Positions 23,069 to 35,000 of a stretch of DNA of 64,000 nucleotides are shown here, one piece after another. This stretch comes from Amyelois transitella (taxonomy: Eukaryota > Arthropoda > Insecta > Lepidoptera > Pyralidae). The position numbers and the translations under genes were made by a program. The DNA is taken from assembly GCF_032362555.1 (NCBI RefSeq), contig NC_083526.1, positions 4,794,001-4,858,000 of the forward strand, read 5' to 3'. Under the pieces are notes generated by a model, which worked only from the letters and a program-made list of their open reading frames with translations, did not search any database and had not been told where the DNA came from. Positions within the stretch are counted from its first letter, which is position 1, and each line of letters begins with the position of its first letter.

Positions 23069-24112
23069 TTTAATTTTATCTCATTCCAGCCCTCGCAACA
23101 TGCATCACCAGATTACCCTGGTTGCAGGGCTATTATCCGGTCAGCGCTTCTAGGAAGAAATATTCCTGCTCCTACCATCAAAATAATGATAGCTTCACTT
23201 TCGTCAAATTCAATTAAACAATATAATACCTATATTAAAAAATGGTATTTATATTGCATGAAAAATAACTTAGATATTTACCATGCTGATATCTCGAATA
23301 TCCTTAAATTCCTTACTGATTTATATGAATTAGGTGCACAATATAGCACGCTCAATAGCTGCAGATCAGCGCTAAAATTAATTTTTGGAGAAAATATCTG
23401 CGGCGATGATAGCATCCGTCGTTTCTTTAGAGGAATATTTAAATTGCGTCCTCCTCAACCCAAATACAATCTTACTTGGGATACTTCACAAGTTTTAGAC
23501 CATTTATCCACTTGGTACCCGAATGAGTCTTTGTCATTAGAGAAAATTTCTAAAAAATTAATAACTATACTTGCCCTAATCACGGCTCATAGGGCACAAA
23601 CTTTGTCGAAAATTTATATTCACAATATCGATATGCGTAATAGTGAAATTTTGGTTAAAATACCCGATTTTATTAAAACTTCTCGCCCTGGCGTACTACA
23701 ACCAGTATTAGTCATACTATATTTTTTAGATAGACTAGAAATTTGCCCAGCTAAAACACTTTGTTCTTATATAGAAATAACAAAGGACTTACGTGGGAAT
23801 ATTCAAAATTTATTTATAAGTCTGAAAAGACCATACAAACCTGTTACCTCGCAAACGTTATGCAGGTGGATAAAAGACGCACTTAAAAGTAGTGGCATTG
23901 ACGTATCTTTGTTCACGGCACACAGCACTAGGCATGCTGCTACTTCTAAGGCCATGAAACTCGGAATAAATTTAGATTTAATAAGAAAGACCGCAGGTTG
24001 GAGTGGAACCTCAAATACGTTTATAAAATTTTATAATCGTTCTATCAGAGATAATATGAGTAATGATCAATTTGCTAAGAGCATTGTAAGAAATTCTTTA
24101 AATAATAGTTAA
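23069..24112 (+). CDS. DIRS tyrosine recombinase
   Basis: An intact frame; the first in-frame Met is at 23186, but homology-like sequence (GCRAIIRSALLGRNIPAPTI) is open upstream to about 23069, suggesting translation by readthrough or an earlier non-AUG entry. Numbering from 23186, the core N-terminal SAM-like part has SLSSNSIKQYNTYIKKW. Catalytic positions are Arg136 (AHRAQTL), His246-x-x-Arg249 (HSTRH), Trp272 (AGWSG) and the nucleophile Tyr283 (KFYNRS). The protein would integrate the circular cDNA. Length is normal for a DIRS YR. All catalytic residues are present, in contrast to the broken RT frame next door. Confidence 0.88.
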   Translation, partial: FNFISFQPSQHASPDYPGCRAIIRSALLGRNIPAPTIKIMIASLSSNSIKQYNTYIKKWYLYCMKNNLDIYHADISNILKFLTDLYELGAQYSTLNSCRSALKLIFGENICGDDSIRRFFRGIFKLRPPQPKYNLTWDTSQVLDHLSTWYPNESLSLEKISKKLITILALITAHRAQTLSKIYIHNIDMRNSEILVKIPDFIKTSRPGVLQPVLVILYFLDRLEICPAKTLCSYIEITKDLRGNIQNLFISLKRPYKPVTSQTLCRWIKDALKSSGIDVSLFTAHSTRHAATSKAMKLGINLDLIRKTAGWSGTSNTFIKFYNRSIRDNMSNDQFAKSIVRNSLNNS

Positions 24113-24313
24113 ATTTATGAAAGAGTACCCACATTGATTGTTGTACTTACATTAAATGTTACTCTTTATTTAATTGTTACACTTACTGTTTTCTCTAAAA
24201 AATAATAATAAAAGCCTTCATTTTGCAGTTTAGTTTATTTTATAAACATTCATTATATGTATCATAGATATATCTGTGATATGTGGATGTTCACGCTTCT
24301 TCTCTCAACGTCT

Positions 24314-24443
24314 ACATGTGTAAACAAACCATAATCTTGCTAATCTTGAGGACGAAACACGAGCATAATTAATGATTAAACGAACTTACCTAGTGAAGTT
24401 CTATCATAATTATGCGAAGTGTTTCGTCCGAAGAGATTAGCAA
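24314..24443 (+). repeat. DIRS internal complementary region
   Basis: 24314-24370 is the reverse complement of 19489-19545. 24367-24443 is the reverse complement of 24652-24728, with all 77 positions matching. The shared AATT at 24367-24370 marks the circle junction. It lies just after the YR stop and an AATAAA-type signal (about 24203). Confidence 0.88.
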
Positions 24444-24501
24444 CCCACCCAACCCATATCCCCAAAGAATCGTGAAACATCCATGCTCCATACCTGAACT
24501 A

Positions 24502-24728
24502 AATGAGTATGAAATAAGAAGTTGGCAGCCAAGCGAATAGCGCGTCCTACCCACATTTTGTTCAATATATTTTTTTTTTTGACTACCTCAAATATTCACT
24601 GCTGTGGCGGCACATGTCATGTGTAACTACATGTGTAAACAAACCATAATCTTGCTAATCTCTTCGGACGAAACACTTCGCATAATTATGATAGAACTTC
24701 ACTAGGTAAGTTCGTTTAATCATTAATT
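24502..24728 (-). repeat. DIRS right inverted terminal repeat and outer end
   Basis: The inner part to about 24658 mirrors the left terminus. The outer 70 nt diverge from it but are mirrored exactly in the internal complementary region. Confidence 0.85.
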
Positions 24729-25318
24729 ATAAAGTCAATAATGTATTATACGACTATATTTAAAAAACAAATATATAAGGCATAACAATAACGAAGTTCA
24801 GACATAATTATAATGTATTCGTAATGCAAATTGTAATTTTTTAAATTTTTTGGTAAACTACTCCGTAAACAAAGTTAATTGTCAAAAGGGACATGGTAGT
24901 TATAAATTACAGATAGGTAGGTACTTACAAGGCAGTTTAAACCCATCGAAGACAATTAAGATTAACACTACTACCATTACCGCTTCTCGCTCCATTCCGA
25001 AACACCATTATTGCGAATTCTCGGGAATTCCACGGGAATCCTGAAGTCTTTCCGACGCTCTTGACACCGGCTGCACGATACACAGTGTCAGCACAAGATC
25101 ATGGTCATGCGAGCCGCCATATGTGCTGGTACACGCCTCAGTGCACGGCCATACGATGCAACGATTGCACGCTCTAAAAGATTTATAGATAAATGCAGTT
25201 CCCGGTGAAAATAGATAAATGCCAGTGCTCATGGATTTTCTGCACATTTCAATAGGCGCAACCGCTTTGACTGGACACTCGTCCAGCGTTTGATAAGCAT
25301 CCGCGGGTTTCAGTCACC

Positions 25319-26092
25319 ATGCAGTGCCGCGGACAGACAGTCTTCTTGTGCTTAAGTGTTTTACTTTCTCTAGCCTCTGCTGACAATTTCGGAGCAGGGC
25401 TCAAACTTCTTGGAAGGGTCTACGACAGCTGCGAGAGTTCAAAGGAGATTCTAAAGTGCTTTAAGGTCAATGCCGCTAAATTGGTCGACCGGGCCAGTAG
25501 GATGGAAACTCTTCCGATCTTGGACGGAATATCACTAGTCCGAAGATCGGATTTAGGTAGAGCGTTCCCGTCGTCACTTCCCGAAGGCGATTTGAATACT
25601 TTACCATCGGAACAAGTGGATAAATATCTCAATCTGGCAACGTCGAAACTAATGCAGACTCATCGTGTCGTGTTATCCCCAACAACCATAGGAACAGATG
25701 TAGCAAGATCAATGGACGAAGCTAGGGGTAAACTGAAGAAGATGATTGGCCCAATCCTAGCTGGTGTTGCTATCAAAGGCGGTTTCTTAGCAATCGCATT
25801 CCAGGCTATAGCTCTGATTGCTGGTAAAGCACTACTCATCGGAAAGATTGCGTTGTTATTATCTGCTATTATTGGTCTCAAGAAACTTGTATCAGGTGGT
25901 GAGTCTCACGAGAAGACAACTTATGAAATTGTGAAGCATCCGCAGGTGTCCCAGAGTCATACTTACTCGTCTTCTCATTACGGAGGTGACTTTGACGCCA
26001 CTGGCCCGGGTGGCCACTACAGAAGAAGCGTGGAGGATGAAGCGGCAGCACAAGACAGAGCATACAGGGCGTACGCTGCTAAACAGCAGTAA
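25319..26092 (+). CDS. Osi-B: complete intronless Osiris protein, 257 aa
   Basis: One uninterrupted frame from ATG 25319 to TAA. Residues 1-21 form a signal peptide. Cys38 and Cys47 give the two-Cys region (VYDSC ... LKCF), followed by the DUF1676 motif PILDGISLVRR at about 66-76. A long hydrophobic segment spans about 143-190 (GKALLIGKIALLLSAIIGLKKL at its end). The tail is His/Ser/Tyr-rich with YEIVKHP, then RRSVED and the terminal AQDRAYRAY motif (244-252), the Osiris AQxLAY signature. Length is normal for the family. The lack of introns contrasts with its neighbours here. Codon use is GC-richer than the flanks, so all other frames over it are shadows. Predicted secreted or membrane protein of cuticle-forming epithelia, from family knowledge. 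No strong TATA box was seen upstream. Confidence 0.95.
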   Translation: MQCRGQTVFLCLSVLLSLASADNFGAGLKLLGRVYDSCESSKEILKCFKVNAAKLVDRASRMETLPILDGISLVRRSDLGRAFPSSLPEGDLNTLPSEQVDKYLNLATSKLMQTHRVVLSPTTIGTDVARSMDEARGKLKKMIGPILAGVAIKGGFLAIAFQAIALIAGKALLIGKIALLLSAIIGLKKLVSGGESHEKTTYEIVKHPQVSQSHTYSSSHYGGDFDATGPGGHYRRSVEDEAAAQDRAYRAYAAKQQ

Positions 26093-27629
26093 AGAAACTT
26101 CAAAGGAATGGCTTACGACTCTTAACAAATATAACGACTACGGGCATTATGATACTCAACGTATTTTGGCCCTTTTGCTGTAGCAAATAGGAGACAAAAA
26201 TTATTTAAAACTATTTATTGTAATGCATAACGAAACTAGATGAGATATTTAAAAGGATAACTATTTATTCGCTTGTACTTATAAAGACTACACCGAAATG
26301 TATTCAAGTATTAAAAGGCATTGTAATGTTGATAAAAAGTAATTACATAACGTTAATGTAAATAAGAGCGTATGTAATAGGTGTTAATCATGTAATCTTT
26401 TGCACTTCATATATATTTTTGTATTTTGCAGATCAATATAATGATATAACAGCTTATTATTACAGATAATAGATATTATAATATTTGTTAGTAGTGTAGT
26501 CGACGGGTACTATGCATTTCTATCCTAAACGTTCAATTGTCCAATTTTGTAAAAAATAGTTTTAAGATATTGTTAAGTTATTTAGGATTTATAAATTATT
26601 TATTAAGGTGCTGCTTTAGTATAAGTAGAAATTATTCCATTACATCTCATAATCGATAATGATAAGGTGGTCACGCGAGTACCTTTAATGAATTATTTAT
26701 TACAAAAATGTTATGTAACTCATATAATAATAATAATTGTTTTAATATTATAATTGTAATGATGATGAAAGATATTCTCGTTGAGAAAATGGGTTGAATG
26801 AAAAAAATTGACAGAGTTGCTTTGTTTTATTTACCCAATAGTTTAAAAGGAGGGATAAGATTTTTCGGGGACCTCGTTGGCGTGAGTGGTTGCCATGGCT
26901 CGAATCAAATAAAAGGATTGAAACATCACTTGTTTTTTTATTAATCTTCAACAAATCCACATTTCCGTATATAAATTTGATAATTCGAAGATAATATGGA
27001 AACAACTTACTGTAAAAAGTTAAAAAAACAATATCTACTTTAATCTGAGATAACATTTCATTCTTTTTTTTATAATACTCAGTGATTTCATAAGTAATAA
27101 ATAACATGTTTATTTATGTTCGTTTTCCTAAAAAATAAAGATAATAATCCTAGTAATTATAAAAGGCAGTTGATTGACCAAATAATTGAATTCAAACAAT
27201 TGAATAGCATTGATCTATTTTTCAATATCGGAACGAAATTCTTGTATAAAATGTAGGATAAGAATTTGTCGATTTTTTATAGCATCGAAAAGAATATTTC
27301 CCGTCGATATATTCTAGTGATTTTCAAACGGAGAGCCATTTACTATTAAAACTAAGTAATGTTCGACTTGCAGACTTAATTACAGTCATACCTTTAAAAA
27401 TACAAAATAAATCAAATTAAGTACTAGTATTTGCATTTTTTCTATGACAGTGATGCTATTTTTTATTTAATTAATCAAAACCCATAATATCGAAATTGAA
27501 AAAACTAAGATAACGGCTTATATGAATAGAAAATGCTCTTTAAGTAAGGAACAAATGATTTGAAATACTTGACACTCCATTTGGCAAAGAATAATCATTA
27601 ATTTTTCTTTTTCATTCATTTATGTTCTA
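26093..27629. other. Osi-B 3' flank, AT-rich
   Basis: Probably holds the Osi-B 3' UTR. No canonical AATAAA close to the stop was seen; variants such as ATTAAA at about 26311 are possible. No other coding signal. Confidence 0.4.
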
Positions 27630-27630
27630 A

Positions 27631-27819
27631 CTAGAGGCCGCCCGCGACTTCGTCCGCATGGAAACCCTATCAATCCCGCGGGAACTCTGGGATAAAAAGT
27701 AGCCTATGTGTTATTCTGGGTCTTCAGCTACCTACATACCAAATTTCATGGTAATCGGTTCAGTAGTTTTTGCGTGAAAGAGTAACAAACATCCATACAA
27801 ACTTTCGCCTTTATAATAT
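27631..27819 (+). mobile_element. RTE-type LINE tail, copy 2
   Basis: Lacks one CATCCATA unit and the final TAGTAGGAT; otherwise almost the same as 3100-3304. Confidence 0.75.
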
Positions 27820-28339
27820 GTTCTAATAATGATCATAATTATTTCCCTTGAATTACTCTCAGAATTAGACAATTAATGATTCTTTGAAATGGTATATTGA
27901 GAAAATCAATATTTAAATAAAATCTTGCGTTACAAACTGACTGTATAACAAATCTATTTTGGGAATTAAAGAGGACTAAGCTCAAAGAGGTAATTTAAAT
28001 TATTCGCGAGCGGAACTGCGCGTAAAAGCTAGTCTCTTGCTAAAAATGAATTTATAACGGCTAATTAGTTTTAACTACATTTAAAATTTATCGATTCGCG
28101 GAACTCGCGTGATGGTACATATAGAATTACAAAGAGAAAAGTATGACATACCAGCACGCGTCATTGCATACATAGTTGCGTTTGCGCATATGGGTTACAG
28201 TTAGAGAGTTACAGATATAATGAGATCCGACCTAGATTGGTTTTATTACCTTTAAATTAGTTATATATTTGTTCGTTTTTTTTCGGGAAAGAGGTATCAT
28301 GTTATGTATGTTTTAAGTAAATAACATTACACTGCACTG

Positions 28340-28590
28340 CATATGGTCACGTCTATATCTCTTGCGGGGTAGACAAAGCCAACCGTCTTGAAAAGACTGA
28401 ATGGCCACGTTCAGCTATTTGGTTTAATGATAGAATTGAGATTCAAATAGTGACAGGTTGCTAGCTTATCGCCTAAAAAGAATCCCAAGTTTGTAAGCCT
28501 ATCCCTTAGTCGCCTTTAACGACATCCATGGGAAAGAGATGGAGTGGTCCTATTCTTTTTTGTTTTGATGCCGGGAAACCACACGGCACA
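28340..28590 (-). mobile_element. SINE-like family 1, full-length copy
   Basis: CATATGGTCACGTCTATATC through GATGCCGGGAAACCACACGG. Confidence 0.8.
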
Positions 28591-28739
28591 AGTAAGTAAC
28601 AAATATCTATATTTGTTTGTAGCGCAAACTACACTTCCGGCATTTTAATAGAAAAGGACCATTTCATCTCCTTGAATTGATGATGTAAAAAGCGACTAAG
28701 AGAATAGTCACATTAATCTAGTGCATTATTTTCATGATC

Positions 28740-28875
28740 CAAGGTTAGGTTCCCTTCAGTTGCGGTGGTCAGACGGGAGTCGCTTCATGTACTCATCCTA
28801 TTTGAAGGAGCTCTCCCCTTCAAAGAGGTTCAGATGTAGAAAAAATTTAACGCCAGGAACTAAAAGACGAAGACT
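28740..28875 (+). repeat. repeat family 2 fragment
   Basis: GTGGTCAGACGGGAGTCGCT and CCCCTTCAAAGAGG; degenerate. Confidence 0.5.
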
Positions 28876-28949
28876 TATAGGCATACATAGGATATCAAAG
28901 ATTATAATTTTAAATTACTAAGGGAGTAATATCACAGCAGAGCAAGTAC

Positions 28950-29080
28950 ATACATATTATCACGTCTAGAACCTTTAAGGGGTAGACAGAGCCAACAGTA
29001 TCGCAAAGACTGAGAGGCCGCGTTCAGCTGTATGGCTTAATGATGAATTTGAGATTCAAATAGTGGATGCTAGCCTATCG
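28950..29080 (-). mobile_element. SINE-like family 1, partial copy
   Basis: Tail half only, ACATATTATCACGTCTAGAA to GATGCTAGCCTATCG. Confidence 0.6.
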
Positions 29081-29324
29081 ACAAAAATAATAATCTTAAT
29101 TCAGTTTAGTTTATTAGCTTAAGCTAGCATTAGCTAGTATAGATAAACGGGTAAAGATAATTATAAATGGCATCTTGTCATGTGGTATTAATTACATGTT
29201 GAATGTACCAATGAATCATACAGTCATAAAGGTATACCTAAATATAATTTACAAGGCACAAAAGAAAAAATACCTTTTTTATAATTAGTATCGGGAAAGT
29301 CACGTCCAGTCAGTCAGTCAAGAC

Positions 29325-29518
29325 CACTAGTCAAGTCAAGACTAAGGGAAAGGCTGATAAACTTCAGATTCTTTTTGAGGACGATAGTCAACCTAACACT
29401 ATTTGAATTTCAATTCCATCACAAAGCCAACCAGCTGAACGCAGTATTCAGTCTTTTCAAGACTGTTGGCTTTTTCTACCCAGCTAGGCGTACAGACGTG
29501 ATTATATGTATGTATGTT
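29325..29518 (+). mobile_element. SINE-like family 1, partial copy
   Basis: From AAGACTAAGGGAAAGGC to GTGATTATATGTATGTATG. Confidence 0.65.
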
Positions 29519-29936
29519 AAGGCCTTGTTGGAAGGGGAAGAAAATGACGGATATTTCTCAAATACAGTCAATAAAAGAATACAATGTACAAAGCTCCACT
29601 TTTTATCTAAGCTATAAATTAGGTCGTTCTCCCAAAACATTCTCTTAATTAAAGATTTACTTTTACAATTACTGCAATTACTGTTGCAATTAATATCATC
29701 AGGCACGCAACTTCTAACTACTTATAGGATATAAAAACGTAAATGGTTATAACCGTAGAATAATAGCTCATACCGATAAATCTACATGAGAGTCAGAGCA
29801 AAACTAAACAGTTATAGGCTATCTAGAAAATGTTATGAGAAATGAGTCATAGTATAGAGTGTAGTTGATGAACGATGATATAAATATGATGCAGATGAGA
29901 ATTTAAATGAGCTTAATTGATAACTATATGTGGTGA

Positions 29937-30161
29937 TACATACATACATACATATTATCACGTCTTTATCCCTTACGGGGTAGACAGAGCCAACAGTCTT
30001 GAAAAGACTGACAGGCCACGTTCAGCTGTTTGGCTTAATGGTAGAATTGAGATTCAAATAGTGACGAGTTGCTAGCCCATCGCCTAAAAGAAGAATACAT
30101 GGGAACGAGATGGAGTGGTCCTATTCTTTTTTTTATAGGTGCCGGGAACCACACGGCACAC
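29937..30161 (-). mobile_element. SINE-like family 1 copy with internal deletion
   Basis: (CATA)n tail; the AAGCCTATCCCTTAGTCGCC block is deleted; ends GGTGCCGGGAACCACACGGC. Confidence 0.75.
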
Positions 30162-30595
30162 GTGTAAATGTGGTGATGATTTAGTTTATTAATAATCATT
30201 TGCCTTATGGTCCCTTTTATGAAAACATCGCTCCATATCTTTCACATGGATGTCGTAGAGGGCGACTTAGATAAAAGGCACTTCTTATTGTCAAATAAAT
30301 ATTTGCTAGGACGCGTGGCCAGTACCTTCTTAAGTCGTTGTTCTTTTTGTAAGTTTATTTCAACTTACATCAAGTTCTAAATAACGTCGACATTTTAAAA
30401 ACTAGTCTTCTTTGATTGTGTACCGAATAGCAGAATGAAGCAAATAAGGACTCTCTGGTGGACGCGACTTGACCCATGAGTCAGCCATCGCAAGGTTCAA
30501 CCATAGTTGAGGGAACCCCACGACCTTTGACGATGGTTGACCATTTAAGTGAGCACTCCGTCTACATCCATGCTGGAATAAGACACTTACGTCTA

Positions 30596-30850
30596 GGTAT
30601 AAATATTAAATAAATAAATATATACGGGCAAATTACACAGATTGAGTTAGCCTCGTGGTAAGTTCGACATTTGTGTTACGAGATACTAACTCAACGATAC
30701 TATATATTATAATAAATACTTAAATAGATAAACATCCAAGACCCAGGCCAATCAGAGTAAGTCCATTTCTCATTATGCCCTGACTGGGATTCGAACCCGG
30801 GCCCTCCGGTGTCACAGGCAAGCGCACTACCGCTGCGCCACAGAGGCTAA
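30596..30850 (-). mobile_element. tRNA-derived SINE
   Basis: The minus strand begins GCCTCTGTGGCGCAGCGGTA (tRNA-like A box) and has a perfect B box in GGGTTCGAATCCCAG. It is followed by the lepidopteran body with GAGTTAGTATCTCGTAAC. This is a SINE head, not a functional tRNA. Confidence 0.75.
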
Positions 30851-30859
30851 GTATGGTTC

Positions 30860-30985
30860 CAATATAAAGGTTGCGGGGGTCAGATTGGAGTCGTTTCGTG
30901 TAAAAACCTGTTCACCCAATCCAGAATTTCTAGGCTCCTCTCCAAAGAGGTGAGGATGTAACTAACGACAGGAGGAAGAAGCATT
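30860..30985 (+). repeat. repeat family 2 fragment
   Basis: GGTTGCGGGGGTCAGATTGG and GTGTAAAAACCTGTTCACCC, abutting the tRNA-derived SINE. Confidence 0.55.
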
Positions 30986-32059
30986 AGCCGAGAAAGCGTA
31001 ACAGACAGACTTTCGCAATGATGCAATTCAAATGTCCATTTATCGATGACTTTGACAAAACGGCTTCAGACTTAGGAAACGCTTCCTATACGTCGTGTGA
31101 TACAAATGAATTAACAACACTTTTCTCAGGAAACAGAGCGTAAAATCAAGACAATGCAGGATGCAGTAACGGGGGCGAAAAGCGGGAGAGAGTAGACTCT
31201 TTAATTTGTTACGTTTTTATTGATGACTTGACGGATGTGTTTTTCTTGACAGGGTTCTTGGGTCATTCCCCGATCAGGTCATGATGACAAACTGACTTTT
31301 CCCGATTTTTAATATATTATTGAAAGAGTTAAGTTCAAAGTGCTCGTGATAAATCTTATTTTTTTTTTAATATTGTTTAGCAGTTATTTATTTGCCTTCA
31401 GAAAAACCAAAAGGTAATCTAAAACAAAACTTTAAAAAATGAAAATATTTATAAAATAATTTACACAAAAGGTTTTAAAATAGTTTATTTACAAACAATT
31501 TTAATAGAACACAACACTACTTTTATAGCTAAATATATTGTACTATGTGAATAGATTTATTTTTTATTTTGTAATAATAATCCTTGAAATTAGGGAAATG
31601 TTTTATAGAAAATTATATTGAAAAACGTGATGAAACAGCGATAGGAAGGTAAAATTTAATGAAGGATATCGAAAAGTACAAAATATACAAATTTATTAAA
31701 ATTTAAATAGATATTTAAGTAGTTATATAACAAATAAAGAAAGGAGAAAAGCCTTTTATTTTTAAGGTAAGTATTAGACCTCTATTCGTTATTTCTGGAA
31801 TATGTACTTTTGGAAAAGTAACGAGTGTAATTTTTGGAATAGACATTTTTGAAGTTTTTTTATAGGTAACAAGGAAAACTTACTTTAGTGTTTGATAACG
31901 ATCAAATATAGATCTAACAAGATTGACTAGAAGATATAGTAATATAAAGTTTGAAGAGAAACCTATAATAGGAAATGTATAGAGCAAATGAGAATAGAAT
32001 TAATAAAATATTATAAAATATAAATTTTCAAATTTGTTAACCTAATTACATAAATTTTT

Positions 32060-35000
32060 TCATCCAGTATTAATAGGCGTCCACGCAAAATTTCTAGCAT
32101 TTCTAACTTTGATGTCTTCTCTCGGCTCTTCGAGTTCTTTCTTGGTCACAAATAGTCTTTCAAGTCTATCTCTCAATTCATCAGGAGTTATAGGCGTGGC
32201 AGTTGATTGTTCAGCTTGATTAGACTTTTCTCTATAGTAATATTCTGCGTGGTGTGGACGTTTGTTAAAATAACCTGAAATCAAAAAGATCTATACCCAG
32301 GCGTTGGAAGTAAAGTAATTTGTGTTAATACGGCTGTTAATATAACCTCTATCTAATATTAACCTACATTATATTCTAGTCAGTATCATAGAATTGTACA
32401 AAAGAACATTTAAAAATTTTGCTATCAATTTATACACTTAGAGTTTACAAGGCCATTTTTTTATGCAACGTAGTATCTTTTTAATTTGAAAATTATATTC
32501 TATGATTTCCAGTGCAATGCTCTTTGATATATAACAATCACAAAGAAAAACAAATAATATTTGATTCTATGGTATACTTACTAGAATAAATATAATTATC
32601 TTTCGTAAAGCATTGTCCTAAGGATATTTTTCTTATATCTTATCCATTTGAAGGTTTTGTGATTGAGCACTTGCAGGAGGTCAATGCACCTAGGACGAAG
32701 TATTTTACATTTTATCTTCCTACTATTTGACCCTATAGGGTATAAGGTAAAATGGTGCTAAATATAAAAAATCTTTAAAGACCATTATTTGCTAAATCCG
32801 TTCAGTTCAGCGAGACTAAAAGGCAATCCTTCATTTTATTTTTGCAGATGTTAATATAAATAAATTAATAAGCATAAATGTTAATATTTATAAATTTATT
32901 ATATAAATAATAAAATCTCTCTCATTCCTCTGTATTCGCAGTGAACCCTTAAACTCGATATCTGGTATCATCTTTTCTCTATGTATGAATACTAACATAA
33001 GATTTAACGACAAACATACAAGTAAAATTAGTCACAAAGAGAATAATTACGAAATTAATAATACAATCAAAACTGACCTCCACTGCCTCCTGAATGAATA
33101 TCATGGTAATGAGCATTTTCAGCTGAGGTGTACCCCGTTAGAGTAGGACCACCAAAACCTCCGTAAGACCCCCCACCGTAGGACCCCCCGAAACTGGAAC
33201 CACCTCCGAACACTGTCACAGCCAGTAGTGCTAACTTAGCTAGCAGAAATGCTTTTTTGCTGGCAATCAATAGTACACCCAATATGAGGGGTAGTAATGT
33301 TGATAATTGGAATTTAAAGCCGAGTAAAAATGGTACTAATAAATTTCGTGCTAGAAGGCGACCTGAAAAAAAATTAAGTTTAAATTTGGCAAAGTTTACT
33401 TGTGAAGTGAGTGAAATAAATGTTAATGAAAATAATGAGATCATTTTTAATCTTAATCACATTATTAAGCCTTTTAAAAAAAAGAAATGGTAGGCGAAAA
33501 AGTTTCCTAGATCATATCCATGATAAATAAGATTAAAAAACATAAATATATGATCATTTTTAAACTTTAAAGCATTACCAATAGTAATAAATCTTTCACT
33601 AACAACAAACTAGTTTGTTATATTTCCGCTAGATGTCACACAAGTTTCAAGTGCTGCTGTTACAGCTAGAGAAAGTATTCTGCAATCTGTGAGTTAACTT
33701 GAAATGCTTTTAAATTTCTTAAGTGAACAGAGATGGCAGTGTTTCTCTTAAAAAAAACTTAAAGTAACAACTTTCAAATTGCCAAAAAATATTCTATTGC
33801 ATTAAAAAAAAAATTTGTCCTACTACGTCTTATGTTTTAACACTTTTTGATACATCAGAACTTTTTTTTTCTAATTAATTCCATATAATGTGAGTAGGCA
33901 CAAAAGGAGGAAAAGTGGCTATATTCTATAATTGACCTTTTTTCTTCAGTAAATTTACACAGTATCATAATTGTAAATACCTTTTCTTAAATCCCTTGTA
34001 AAACATGAACTCCGAAATTTTTGGACCAATTTTAAATAAAATTAGTACAAAAATAAAACATTTATTTCTCGAAAGTTATAACTAGAGACCGCCCGCGACT
34101 TCGTCCGCATGGAAACCCTATCAATCCCGCGGGAACTCTGGGATAAAAAGTAGCCTATGTGTTATTCTGGGTCTTCAGCTACCTACATACCAAATTTCAT
34201 GGTAATCGGTTCAGTAGTTTTTGCGTGAAAGAGTAACAAACATCCATACATCCATACAAACTTTCGCCTTTATAATAGTAGTAGGATTTACAGATGACCA
34301 AAAGTCATGGCCAAAGTTTTGATATGACTTCTTTCATTATACCATTAAAATGTTAATTCCAAATCAATTGGAATGATAAACCTACCGGTAGAGACTTCAT
34401 GGGGATGTTGGTGGTACGCTCTATCCTTCACCCTTGGGTCCATGACAAACTCCAAAACACCATTGGCCAAGGTTGGCCCGACTCTCATTACTAGACCTGG
34501 GTACAACGCACTCAGATCCCAGAGCAATGACCTCTTGGAGATGAGATTGCTGGCGTCCTCCATCATAGCACTGCATAATGAAGTAGAAAATAATTGCTTT
34601 TAGATCAAATGAAAGTGTTTTGAGATAATTGTAGAGAGATAAAAATCCCAAACATATTGAGCTTGTCCGAAAGTAAGTAAGAGACGTATGTTAAAAGATA
34701 TTAACTCAACGATTAATTTTAAACGATTAATAAAAAATACCTATAAAGATAAATATCAACGAGGCCGATAAGAAAAAAAAAATGATTTTAATCAGAAATG
34801 ATAAAATATACTTTTGAAAAATAGTTACAAAGTCAGCCCATTTTTATATTATTTATTTAGACAGAACGTTGGTTATTCAAATTAATCAAAGAATTATCAG
34901 ATAATGGTAAATTTTAAAAAAGCTGAGCTAGTTTACATAACTGAAATCTCAATTAAGTTACTATCGTAACTGCTGACACTACCTATATTGAAACTATAAA

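Larger units (their letters stand above)
19489..24728 (+). mobile_element. DIRS-type tyrosine-recombinase retrotransposon, near complete
   Basis: About 5.24 kb. It has inverted terminal repeats (about 19515-19673 against 24502-24658) and non-identical outer ends. An internal complementary region at 24314-24443 has a first part that is the exact reverse complement of the left end (19489-19545) and a second part that is the exact reverse complement of the right end (24652-24728), meeting at a shared AATT. That is the arrangement expected of DIRS elements, which replicate through a circle and integrate by a tyrosine recombinase. Order: gag, RT/RNase H, YR. No target duplication is expected or seen. 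Perfect complementarity implies a recent insertion, although the pol frame is broken twice. Confidence 0.9.

Noticed and set aside
25892-26128. Open frames opposite the Osi-B C-terminus
   Set aside because: Antisense shadows of GC-rich coding sequence.
30780-30850. tRNA gene
   Set aside because: A and B boxes are present but the anticodon-arm fold and flanks fit a SINE head.
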